Assembly (NCBI GenBank): GCA_037954665.1
Contig: JBBMOL010000135.1
Location: 1,121,001 to 1,185,000 of the forward strand
Direction: 5' to 3'
Source: Laguncularia racemosa
Lineage: Eukaryota > Streptophyta > Magnoliopsida > Myrtales > Combretaceae
Length of the DNA stretch: 64,000 bases
Made by a program: the position numbers and the translations under genes. Positions within the stretch are counted from its first letter, which is position 1, and each line of letters starts with the position of its first letter. Below the pieces are notes generated by a model, which saw only the letters and a list, made by a program, of their open reading frames with translations, was not told where the DNA came from and did not search any database. Positions 13,201 through 19,899 of this stretch are shown one piece after another.

Positions 13201-16200
13201 AACCTAACCCGGTGATACCTAAAGCATAAATCTAGTTCAGAAGAGTAGCAAGCTCCAAATAGTTCCCACAGGAGCTCTTCAATTACTGGAATGGGGAACT
13301 TGTCCCTAATAGTCTTCTCATTGAGGCCACAGTAATCTACGCAAAAATGTCAAGAGTTGTCGCTTTTCTTAACTAGGAGTACGGGGGACGAGAAGGGTGA
13401 TTGGTTGAGCCGTATTAGCCTTTTCTGAAGCATCTCCTCACACTGTCATTCTATTTCATCTTTCTGGTCGTGAGGATACCGGTAAGGTCTGACCACCACT
13501 AGAGAGGCTCCCTGTTGCAACCTTATGGCATGCTCATAAGCGCGAGTGGGAGGTAGACCTTGTAGTGGCTAGAAGATGTCCTGGAACTCGGCGAGAAGGC
13601 ATTGCAAGTTGCTGCACTTCTCCACTTTCTTTATCGCCGTAGCAATTTCTAGGAGAACCGCTGTCCGAAGGTCACCTTGCAATTCCACTCTCTCTTCCAC
13701 ACGAGAAACACATCCTCATGGCAGTAAAATCCCAGGAAAAGGGACCTAGTGATCTGAACCAGTTGACCCCCAACACCACATCTACCCCACACAATGGCAG
13801 TGAATACAAATCTATGACGAATTTCCTTCCCCCTAGTTCTAGAGGGACCCCTTTACATACCCCTTCCCTTCCACACTCTCCCCATTGGCCACAACCACTC
13901 ACAACTTCTCCCTTGACAGCAGCAGTAAACCCAATTCAGAGACCAATTCTGCACACATGAAGCTATGTGTGCTACCCAAGTCAACAAGTACGACTATCGA
14001 GTGTCCTCGGACGTAACCACGCACCTTCATGGTTTGATATTTGAGGTAATGCCACCATAGTGTGCAAAGAGATTTCCAATTAATCTTCCTTCTCTTCGCC
14101 TCCCTTGTTATCCTCCTAGCCTTCTGCCTCCTCCCATTCAAGCTAGAACAATTTCTTGCACCTATGCCCAACAATAAAGGGCTCGTCGCAATTAAAGCAC
14201 AGTCCCTTACCCCACCGCTCCTCCATCTCCACTCGGCTTAGTTTCTTAGCATACACCAATTAGGTAGGGGGGTCTATAAACGCTATCAGCCGCCTCCTAC
14301 TCTCCCCTTCCTCCCTAGGGGCCACATGCCTTTTCTCATACAACCTAGCAAGGCTCATGGCTTGCGTCAAGCTGGTGGGGTGGTGGAGTTCCACCTCGAT
14401 TGCTATTGCTTCCTTCATTCCGCTGATAAAGATCACTATCTCGTGCTTTGGTGCTAGGTCTACCACCTGGGCGACTAACTATTCGAATCTCCATTGACAT
14501 TTCTCCACCATGTTTAGTTGGCATAATTTCGATAACTCGCCAACCTCATTGCTTCTGATTGGGGGACCAAATCTAAGATCACAAAGAGTCTTAAATTCAA
14601 GCCAGGTCAATTGAGGATGCTCTCGCTTCAGCTTAAGGAACCACAGCCGACCATCTCCCTCTATGTGAAAGGCAGCTATCTTCACCTCCTCTTCGACCAC
14701 AAGTTGGTGCTCAAAGAATCACTCGCATCTATTGAACTAGCCTAACGAGTCCTTGTTGCCATCGTATTTTGGGAAATCCCATTTGGCAAGCCTAGGAACG
14801 GGCACACCACGGTCCGGTTGCCCGCTCTCCACCTGGTTTTCTCCCACCTCTTCTGCCATTGGGCCTGAGGATTTATGTTGCGTTACTTTACACGTCAAAC
14901 TTTCCAGTTGAATAGCCAGGCTATCCTAGCATGCTTCCATTGGTTCCAAGCGGGCTCGGTCATCCTGATGCATGGCCAAAGATGCCTCCAACTGTTGGTG
15001 AACCTTCTTCTAGTCCTCCATCTTGTCCTACTCTAAGACCAAAATGTTAGCGACAAGCACTTGGGATCGTGTCCTCGAGCGAGTTGAATCACCAAGAGGA
15101 TCTTTAGTCGAGTGGTGTGCCTTGAGACCTAGTTTCCCTAAGATTATTGTTAATTTTGGGCTCGTTAGAGAGAACCCAAGAATCTCTTGTGATAGTTGTT
15201 TTGTTTAGGATAAAAGCTAATGTCTTTTCATTCCATGTTTCCCTTTAAGTAGTACAATAGATCAAATTGGTTACATTGTTATCATGCTCGTCATGTCCTC
15301 AAATTTCTACGCCCACTACTTCTAGATAACCGGCATGTCCTACACATCTCCCTACAATTCCTCTTACATGTCTACCCTTAGTACAATTACCCCCACTAAT
15401 ACACTTCCTCCTTATTTGCTGGACGTGTGACCCACTACTGCACACTACTGCACTTTCCTCTATCTGCTGAACGTGTGCACCGCTTGCACACGTTTGCAAA
15501 TGGGGTGACACTGTGCTGGCCCTTATCATATTGCCAAAGTCAATATTGATGAAACCTATAACTTGTCAAAACATGTGATAAAAGGAAAGTTGCAACAAAG
15601 ATGGCTAATAGAAGACTTATCACAAGTTTGAAATATGGATACATTCTAAAGACATTCCTCATTGATGGGTTAATTTGAGATCCTCTTTCTTGAGTAAGTA
15701 GAAACTTTTTTGCAATCCGCCTATATTCTTTGGAGTACAAGGAAGGACATATAGCTCCCTAACATAACACATAGCCTGCACCGAATTTGCTCAACCTACA
15801 TGATGGGAATTTTTTTCTTATTTTGGATGTAGTGTCAGATGTATTTCATCCCAAAAAAAAAATACAAAAGAGGGCAGGAGTCAATGTACAAAAAAAGCCC
15901 CACAAGAGGCCTAAACTTTTTAGCTAAACACCAAGTTAACCAAAAGGGTGTTTAGATCTAAAATTTGGCTATGATCACCAATGAGCTAAGCAATCAAAGA
16001 TGACTATCACTAGCCAAAAAAAAAAGTATTTTGAGTTACATCCACAACAAAACAAGAAATAAGGCCTAATCTTTTCTCATTCCTTTTTTTCCAAATGTAG
16101 TAAATAACAAAACCAAGAAGCAACTTCTATGAAGAGCATCAAATTAAAAAGATAGGGAATATCCATAGCTTTGGAAGGTAAAACAACATCGTTCAACCCT

Positions 16201-19200
16201 ATCTCTTCCAATCTATACTAAATCTCACAAACAAAAGCACACTTAAGAAAAATATGACAAAGCATTTCTTCCTCCATATTGTATAAGTAGCAGCTATTAT
16301 GAGAAGAAACACCCCACAACGCCAATTTATCCAATGTAGTGAGCCTTTGATGAGCAACCAACCACAGGAAAAAAAAAAAAAAAAAAAAAGAGAATCTAGG
16401 AGCCAGCTTTTTCCACCATACAACTTGATTCCATTAGACCCTATTACCTTGTTATCAAAGAGCTTCATAAGAATCCTTAATAGAAAAAGGCTTGAACTTC
16501 AGATATTGGATGTTGCAAAAGCCAAAGATGATTACATAGAGCATGGTCATTGTTATTTGTCCAAGAGAACCAAACTCCAGAAGTATATGCATCTTCCAAA
16601 TCTACCTCATAACAAAATTCATTGAACTCCATCCCCTTAGTGGTTATCACATTACCTCCAAATTTTTCTTCAACACTGCGGCATTCATTAAAATCTCCCA
16701 TCACTAACCAAGGTAGAGAGATGGAATTCTTAAAACCCAACAAGTCGCTCCAAAGAGATTCTCTTAATTTTTCATTATTCGCTTGATAGACAAACGAAGA
16801 AAGTAAGAGAAATCACTGCTCAACAACTTACAAAAGCAATTGTATGACCTGGCATGAAGAGACAAGGACTTGTATATCCCAAATTCCAAGCCACCTAAAT
16901 ACACCCGCTAGGGTGAGCTTCCAGCCTCCAATGTGACCAAAGTTGCCCCCAAACATTTTGAATGTTAAATAGTTTAACCTTAGTTTTTACAATGCTCAAA
17001 AGGGAAACTTTATGCTCTCTACAAAAACTAACTACTACTTTACATTTGCTAGGGTCATTCAACCCTCTAATGTTCCAAGAAGTTATTTTTCATATTTAAA
17101 AGGAAAGGAAAGGAAAATCAAAAAATCAAAAGGAAGGGGAACCTCCCATTTCTCTCTTTCCTTCTTTTCTCTTGCTCTCTTTTTTCTTGATTTCTTTTTC
17201 TTTTTTCCAAAATTAGTCTTGTTGCCATCCTCTACATTTGGCAACTTCTCTAAAGACAACTCTACCAAAGATGAAGAGGGTACAAAAGTTTCATCTACCA
17301 AGGAAGGTGTAATTGAAAATCCCTTCCCACAAGACAAATGACTAGCACTGGATATACCAAGATCACTATTTGATTTATTCCCCATTATACGCAACTCCTC
17401 ATAGTCTCTTTTTGATGGTTCACTGTCTTCTTGGGGATATGAAGGACCTCCTTCTATTCACATATAGGCAGAACTGTCCAAAGATAAGGAATTTGATGAT
17501 TCTTCAATGGCCTTAGATTTCCCTTTTCCAAGCATCACAAGAGCTTGAGTTGTATGTGTTTCAACCCTGGCTTCTTTAATAACAATTCCACCACTGTGTT
17601 TTGTGTTACCTCCCTCAATCGCCCTGCTTATCTTCTGAATTTTCAAGGGGCCTTGCTTTATTGAAAAACTTTACTTTGAACATAACCTCAATCAATTTAT
17701 TACAATATCATATCATTACCAAAAAATTTGGAACAAAATTTTGCATAAAAATACCCCATTAAATCAAATGGGATAATAATCTTGCAAGTGTCTAAATGTC
17801 CATGGTTTTGCAATTTAATGTCTAAACTTTTCTATTTCTACAATCTAGTATTTAAATTTTTAAATCTCAAACATTAGTGTCTAGAAGACACTTTTGAGAC
17901 TCCACAAAATTTGAAAACTAGATTACAAAAACATGGAAGATGAAACACCTAGATAAGAATTATTCCATAATATCAAATCATTCAAGCATCGACTGAAAAG
18001 TATCATAAAAGTAACATCTACAATATACAAAAGCCAGAAAATAACAACAAATTACAATAGTAGAACAAAAGCACCTTCAATGTCTGCCAATAGAAGCATA
18101 TTTTTTTTCTTTTGAAAAACTCATTTTCCTTCGTACATCATTTTCACTTCATTTTTTATCACACGGTTCAATACAAGGACCAATATAAGGGAGAATATAG
18201 ACTTCCAAACTTGAACAAGCAGAAATAGAGAAAACTAGAAACAATTATGGCACCACTCACCTCCTCTGGTGGGAGACGAAATAATTGACGATATTCCTCA
18301 CTCCTCAAAGATGCTGCATTCTGCAATAGAGAGCAATTGGGACATAAAAAAGGACCATAGTAAACTATGCAAGTCTCTTTTGCATAAAGTAAACAACACG
18401 TGCATGTTGATAGCTAGAAAATATAAGACAAAGCTTTCTTTACCCTCAAAATCACCATATATCTACAATAAATTACTATAACAAAAGCACTCAGAAATAT
18501 TGAAACTTTCATACTTATGTACATGAACTGCTATACCACTGGAAACAAGCCTTAAGAGACTAACTATATATGAAAGCAATAGCAGCTGTCCACCTTTGCA
18601 TCAAACCATATGTCAGTAATTTAAATTTCCCATCTAAAGAGAATATTACAACATCTTCAAAAATTTACTGCAATTTCTTGGTGATGTGCTGTAGTAGACC
18701 TATTTGTCAATGCCACACACAAATCACATCTAATCCCTCTTTCCTCAGAACCATTTTAATCACCACAGCCATTCTTAAACTTGCATGAAAAACATCATTG
18801 AAGGAATCAACTATAACATTGGCAATGCCATTACTTTAACAGTAGTTTTTTAAAAATCACTAGTTGCTGGCCATTTACTTTCGAAGTTTTGGACACAGTC
18901 AATTTCACTCAAGTGCCAATACAGTGTCCCAGCTCCTTAACCAGTTGCACAGACCATAAAGTAGCATTATCAATAACTAATTTCCAAACAGACCATACAG
19001 CAGAGTCAATATCGAAAGGAGATAGGAACTGCCAAAACAACCACAGAAAGAAACCCTATCACTCTGATGCAATGAATTGCAGGCTGTTAGTGAACTATCA
19101 AATGTTAGACAGTGCAATACCTAGAACAACAATCAAAACTGATGAGCTCGATTACTTTTTCACAATAGAAAGATATGTTCACCCCTGCTTGAATATGTAC

Positions 19201-19707
19201 CCAGGTCCATAAAACTGAGAAACTAAACCTCAACGGCAAGCAGGAATAATGAACACAGAAAAGTTCATTCGATATGAGAATCGCATGACCATAATTTGCA
19301 TCAAATTGAATCAATACTAACGAAAAACAGCCAAATGCTAGAACCAGCCCTCAATCAGCATAATTTTCTGGAGACAGTATTATATTATTCAATTCGAAGC
19401 CAAAAGGTATCGACAATCATTACGCAAAGCATACGAAGAATCAAAGTTTCCGTGAAACGGACGAGGAAGTAAAAGGAAACCTACACTGCACTACCGAAGA
19501 AGTACGAAGAAGCAAAATGGACGAAGTGAATAGAACCTGGATTTCAGCTTCTCTCCGGGAAGCAGAAGAGAGAAGAGAAGGATCGCCGCCATCAGGTGAA
19601 TCACCGGAGCAGGAGGCCGGGGCTGAGGACGTGGGATCGGAGTTCTGTTCAGATGGAGAAGCGTCCATTGCTTCGATTTCAACGTTGCTTGAAGAAGCTA
19701 CCGCCAT
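1103..19707 (-). CDS. VAD1: VAD1-like GRAM-domain protein gene, 5' eight exons (3' part outside window)
   Basis: Multi-exon host gene assembled by eye on the minus strand. Coding exons in order are 19707-19537, 18320-18261, 12745-12695, 12580-12515, 6914-6819, 6715-6611, 1463-1369 and 1290-1103. Every junction has GT/AG borders; the first six exons are whole numbers of codons and the last two keep frame (phase 2, then phase 1), giving 277 codons without a stop. Residues 1-57 are a Ser/Pro/Asp-rich acidic leader, about 70-170 form a GRAM domain (RQLFRLPP, HMYLFLHYICFYSNIFGFET, RAKTAGIFHNAIEIFAGGKK, FFASFLSRDEAFKLINDGW), and 184-277 are a polar linker. In VAD1-family proteins a VASt (StAR-like lipid-binding) domain and a C-terminal membrane segment follow; these would lie beyond base 1. 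The GRAM domain binds membrane lipids, and Arabidopsis VAD1 is linked to control of cell death and defence. The GRAM assignment is firm; naming it VAD1 rather than another GRAM/VASt paralogue is inference. Confidence 0.85.
1369..1463 (-). CDS. VAD1-like gene exon 7 (linker)
   Basis: 95 bases, 31 codons plus two bases, reading ESASDCSFQENGFEADKSNS then FQGLDDSDTSD and the first two bases of an Arg codon. The Ser/Glu/Asp-rich QENG-type linker matches the position of the GRAM-VASt linker. The frame is continued exactly by exon 8 after a 78-base intron. Confidence 0.72.
1660..1825 (+). repeat. Copia 5' LTR
   Basis: Begins TGTTAGAA and shares blocks with 5905-6068, for example TTAGGTGTAT, GGTAGA and ATAGATGTCTCT versus AAAGATGTCTCT. 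Divergence is high by eye, so the insertion is old. Confidence 0.75.
1826..1837 (+). other. Copia primer-binding site (tRNA-iMet type)
   Basis: TGGTATCAGAAA, close to the TGGTATCAGAGC complement of initiator tRNA-Met that plant Copia elements use, lies immediately after the 5' LTR. Confidence 0.7.
1954..2770 (+). pseudogene. Copia gag/protease/pre-integrase remnant
   Basis: A gag-like remnant at 1954-2157 is followed by a protease segment near 2254 (CMVDTNVSNHMTNS, where the family has DTGAxxH, so the active-site Gly is changed to Asn) and VPQLKYNLLSVCK at 2398-2436. At about 2630-2770 comes the integrase zinc-binding piece RLEHPTLMYLEALYP then CESCAIAKLP. The first His motif is LEHP instead of LGHP. 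Frames change repeatedly. Confidence 0.7.
3037..3291 (+). pseudogene. Copia integrase fragment with a 90-bp tandem duplication
   Basis: Contains the conserved end of the Copia integrase core (HLLKVARSIMFISSMPNSYW then REAIFTPTYLINKLPSK). The first 90 bases (3037-3126) are repeated as 3127-3216 with a few substitutions, so the protein would carry the same 30 residues twice. Upstream integrase core residues are scrambled. Confidence 0.75.
3308..3945 (+). pseudogene. Copia integrase C-terminal / RT N-terminal remnant
   Basis: 3308-3721 includes TNVIFVGYSPSQKGYDCYHP, matching the Copia motif at the end of the integrase (F+GYS..QKGY+C). 3754-3945 ends PIALKKDKRARVTYPTSDYM, the typical junction before Copia RT. 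Two ORFs are separated by a stop. Confidence 0.75.
3946..5200 (+). pseudogene. Copia reverse transcriptase / RNase H remnant
   Basis: In shifting frames one can read KGKKAVGNKWVFSVKHREDG, VERFKVH, KCLYGLKQSPSAWF, YLYDIIITRDGEDKIE (family YVDDII; the catalytic aspartates are degraded), LKHFLGIEVARSRQGV at 4633-4680, then SPKRRHLKAVNHILKHLKGT and the RNase H signature AKSSAEVEY near 5100. At least ten stops or frameshifts are present. Confidence 0.75.
5255..5487. mobile_element. Short TIR element (MITE-like) inserted in the Copia element
   Basis: Left end GGCTGTCAAAGTCGCA and right end TGCGATTTTAACAACTATGG are imperfect inverted repeats of each other. They match the ends of the larger element at 10868-12104 (GTTGTCAAAATCGC). 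About 230 bases, non-coding. The flanks show no clear target duplication. Confidence 0.45.
5891..5904 (+). other. Copia polypurine tract
   Basis: AACTTGAGAGGGAG directly before the TGTTAGAA of the 3' LTR, matching the usual Copia tract TTGAGGGGGAG. Confidence 0.75.
5905..6068 (+). repeat. Copia 3' LTR
   Basis: Starts TGTTAGAATAATAAACC and ends near CCTCATCA. It matches the 5' LTR at 1660-1825 in scattered blocks. Confidence 0.75.
6069..6610 (-). other. Intron 6 remainder, no gene seen
   Basis: AT-rich DNA between the Copia 3' LTR and exon 6. It contains an (A)n/(GAA)n tract at about 6297-6345. Nothing else was recognised. Confidence 0.7.
6300..6345 (+). repeat. Poly-A and (GAA)n microsatellite
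   Basis: An A-run followed by about ten GAA units, seen directly. Confidence 0.9.
6611..6715 (-). CDS. VAD1-like gene exon 6 (GRAM end)
   Basis: Thirty-five codons starting YFFASFLSRDEAFKLINDGW and ending EITEKQ, with AG acceptor and GT donor (6610-6609). It completes the GRAM domain. The intron before it is about 103 bases; the intron after it is about 5.1 kb and carries a Copia element. Confidence 0.9.
6819..6914 (-). CDS. VAD1-like gene exon 5 (GRAM core)
   Basis: Thirty-two codons, from KIIHFRDVTSVKRAKTAGIF to IEIFAGGKK. AG acceptor at 6916-6915, GT donor at 6818-6817. The preceding intron is about 5.6 kb. Confidence 0.9.
8982..9041 (-). mobile_element. 5'-truncated LINE 3' tail with target duplication
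   Basis: On the minus strand a short segment ending CATATCTGACATTATATCC runs into a long A-run. It is flanked by imperfect direct repeats, CACCATTCTTTTT (plus, 8982) and CAGCATTCTTTTT (plus, 9028). The same 3' end (CATCTGACACTACATCC plus A-rich tail) closes the LINE at about 15840-15810, so this looks like a dead-on-arrival copy of that family. Confidence 0.45.
10380..10480 (+). repeat. Purine-only low-complexity tract (A, GAA, GGA)
   Basis: About 100 bases almost wholly A and G on the plus strand, giving chance Lys/Arg-rich frames. Confidence 0.9.
10823..10838 (+). repeat. (AC)n microsatellite
   Basis: Eight or so AC units after a TATA-rich run. Confidence 0.85.
10868..12104. mobile_element. 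Non-autonomous TIR DNA transposon (hAT- or Mutator-like)
   Basis: Left end GGTTGTCAAAATCGCAATTT and right end CGCGATTTTGACAAC are inverted repeats. Near the right end further copies of AAAATCGCGATTTT and AAAATCGCAATTTT form subterminal palindromes (about 11955-12010). The 8-mers CCTAGACA (10861) and CCTAGATA (12111) flank it and could be an 8-bp target duplication, as made by hAT elements. No transposase ORF is present. Superfamily uncertain. Confidence 0.55.
12515..12580 (-). CDS. VAD1-like gene exon 4 (GRAM core)
   Basis: Twenty-two codons starting GHMYLFLHYICFYSN and ending FGFETK. The segment is nearly invariant in plant GRAM/VASt proteins. AG acceptor at 12582-12581 and GT donor at 12514-12513. 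Confidence 0.9.
12695..12745 (-). CDS. VAD1-like gene exon 3 (GRAM start)
   Basis: Seventeen codons, VLLEDFNCACQENILVQ, flanked by TAG acceptor and GT donor (12694-12693). This is the first beta-strand segment of the GRAM domain. It is separated from exon 4 by an intron of only about 114 bases, in contrast to the giant introns on either side of the exon 3-4 pair. Confidence 0.88.
13195..13660 (-). pseudogene. Element F reverse transcriptase N-terminus
   Basis: On the minus strand: LPPTRAYEHAIRL, VVVRPYRYPHDQKDEIE, LNQSPFSSPVLLVKKSDNS, FCVDYCGLNEKTIRDKFPIP, then a decayed SELDLCFRYHRVRL where the family has FSKLDLRSGYHQIR. Stops interrupt it. The YxDD catalytic box is missing because the fragment ends first. 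Confidence 0.75.
13672..14174 (-). pseudogene. Element F aspartic protease
   Basis: 14174-13899 contains VVLVDLGSTHSFM, the retropepsin site, normally DSGSTH with one Ser now Leu. After a frame break, 13902-13672 contains GGRKFVIDLYSLPLCGVDVV then LGVNWFRSLGPFSWDF, the conserved protease C-terminal part. Confidence 0.78.
14260..14700 (-). pseudogene. Element F gag
   Basis: Two minus-strand frames (14700-14479 and 14466-14260) separated by one stop. They read VEEEVKIAAFHIEGDGRLWF, HPQLTWLEFKTLCDLRFGPP and PTSLTQAMSLARLYEKRHVA. This is the plant gypsy Retrotrans_gag pattern (ALxW, W..F...L..RFGP, SLxxAxxLARLYEE). Gag packages the element RNA into particles. Confidence 0.75.
15041..15780 (-). 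other. Intron 2 segment between gypsy fragment and LINE, no gene seen
   Basis: No coding region was recognised. It may contain the decayed leader or LTR of element F, which would have to lie here on the minus strand, but no matching second copy occurs in the window. Confidence 0.4.
16199..16468 (-). pseudogene. LINE zf-RVT (C-terminal zinc-binding) remnant
   Basis: Read in a shifted frame this gives HQRLTTLDKLALWGVSSHNS then CYLYNMEEEMLCHIFLKCAF, the zf-RVT pattern (T.D+L..WG......C.LC...E...H+F..C). An A21 run at plus 16369-16389 upstream of it suggests a deletion or rearrangement at the point where RT should be. Confidence 0.65.
16477..16743 (-). pseudogene. LINE endonuclease fragment
   Basis: Contains LPWLVMGDFNECRSVEEKFG, FNEFCYEVDLEDAYTSG and FSWTNNN, the conserved GDFN and TW(T)N elements of the APE-like endonuclease that nicks target DNA. 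The N-terminal part with ITSWNIRGLN lies upstream in other frames. The C-terminal SDH motif is not clear. Confidence 0.78.
17083..17646 (-). pseudogene. LINE ORF1 C-terminal remnant
   Basis: Two frames separated by a stop: 17646-17458 (Lys/Ser-rich) and 17394-17083, the latter with ELRIMGNKSNSDLG, a Ser-rich part and a strongly basic tail NFGKKKKKSRKKRAREKKER. A Ser/Lys-rich tail before the endonuclease is typical of plant L1 ORF1. Assigned mainly by position. Confidence 0.5.
17661..18260 (-). other. Intron 2 segment next to exon 2, no gene seen
   Basis: AT-rich intronic DNA from the LINE 5' end to exon 2. Nothing was recognised. Confidence 0.6.
18261..18320 (-). CDS. VAD1-like gene exon 2
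   Basis: Twenty codons, NAASLRSEEYRQLFRLPPEE, between an AG acceptor at 18322-18321 and the donor GTGAGT at 18260. SEEYRQLFRLPPEE is the conserved entry to the GRAM domain in this family. The following intron is about 5.5 kb and holds a LINE and a gypsy fragment. Confidence 0.88.
18321..19536 (-). other. Intron 1 of the VAD1-like gene, no other gene seen
   Basis: A 1.2 kb intron with no TE coding motif that I could recognise. The plus-strand ORFs at 18269-19212 have no recognisable domain. Confidence 0.7.
19537..19707 (-). CDS. VAD1-like gene exon 1 (start codon exon)
   Basis: Codes for 57 residues beginning MAVASSSNVEIEAMDASPSE and ending RREAEIQ, followed by a GT donor at 19536-19535. It is low-complexity, rich in Ser, Pro and Asp, as expected for the disordered N-terminus of this family. 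The start at 19707 was chosen because the MAV(A)S opening is typical of the family. An in-frame ATG further upstream (19785) would add 26 residues encoded by a microsatellite and looks like 5' UTR. The ATG lies just downstream of a GT/CA repeat. Confidence 0.85.
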
Positions 19708-19775
19708 TGGTGCGTGTGCGTGTGCGTGTGCGCGTGCGTGTGTGCGTGTATGTGAAAGAAAGAGAGAGAGAGAGA
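19708..19775 (-). repeat. GT/GC-GT and GA microsatellites in the 5' UTR of the VAD1-like gene
   Basis: An alternating TGCGTG/GTGTGCG tract ends directly before the start codon, followed upstream by a (GA) tract at about 19757-19774. On the minus strand they read as CA/CG and CT repeats. They are in frame with the ATG and would encode an Ala/His/Arg-rich stretch if an upstream ATG were used. Confidence 0.85.
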
Positions 19776-19885
19776 AGCGTGTCAAACAGGGAAGTGTGGG
19801 GTCAGAGGTCGTTTGGTGTATGGCAACCAGAGAGAAAGGGGGGGTTTAGTTTAGCCTACAGTGTTGTGTAGTAATAATACTGATT

Positions 19886-19896
19886 CTATTATACAC
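19886..19896 (-). promoter_or_regulatory. Candidate TATA box of the VAD1-like gene
   Basis: On the minus strand the sequence GTGTATAATAG lies about 180 bases upstream of the ATG, with a pyrimidine-rich and CT/CA-repeat 5' UTR in between. Position and sequence fit a plant TATA box, but an AT-rich background makes chance matches common. Confidence 0.3.
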
Positions 19897-19899
19897 GGC

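Larger units (their letters stand above)
13195..15040 (-). mobile_element. Degraded Ty3/gypsy retrotransposon fragment (element F) in intron 2
   Basis: Minus-strand order gag, protease, RT N-terminus. It stops abruptly near 13195 after the first part of RT; RNase H and integrase are missing. The DNA at 15041-15780 may be its leader or 5' LTR, but I found no second LTR copy to prove it. Confidence 0.75.
15808..17660 (-). mobile_element. L1-type LINE, internally deleted, in intron 2
   Basis: Minus strand. ORF1 tail at 17646-17083, endonuclease start ITSWNIRGLNDPSK near 17080-17030, endonuclease middle at 16743-16477 (LPWLVMGDFNECRSVEEKFG), then directly the zinc-finger domain that ends L1-type LINE ORF2 (HQRLTTLDKLALWGVSSHN near 16360-16300). 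Reverse transcriptase is absent between them. The 3' end reads CATCTGACACTACATCC followed by an A-rich tail around 15840-15810. Confidence 0.72.

Noticed and set aside
16199..16625. Plus-strand ORF with poly-Lys
   Set aside because: Shadow of the LINE on the other strand, running through the A21 tract.
19441..19785. Long first-exon ORF of 114 codons
   Set aside because: Family similarity stops at the donor after 19537 and the first 26 codons are microsatellite; exon 1 was therefore set to 19707-19537.
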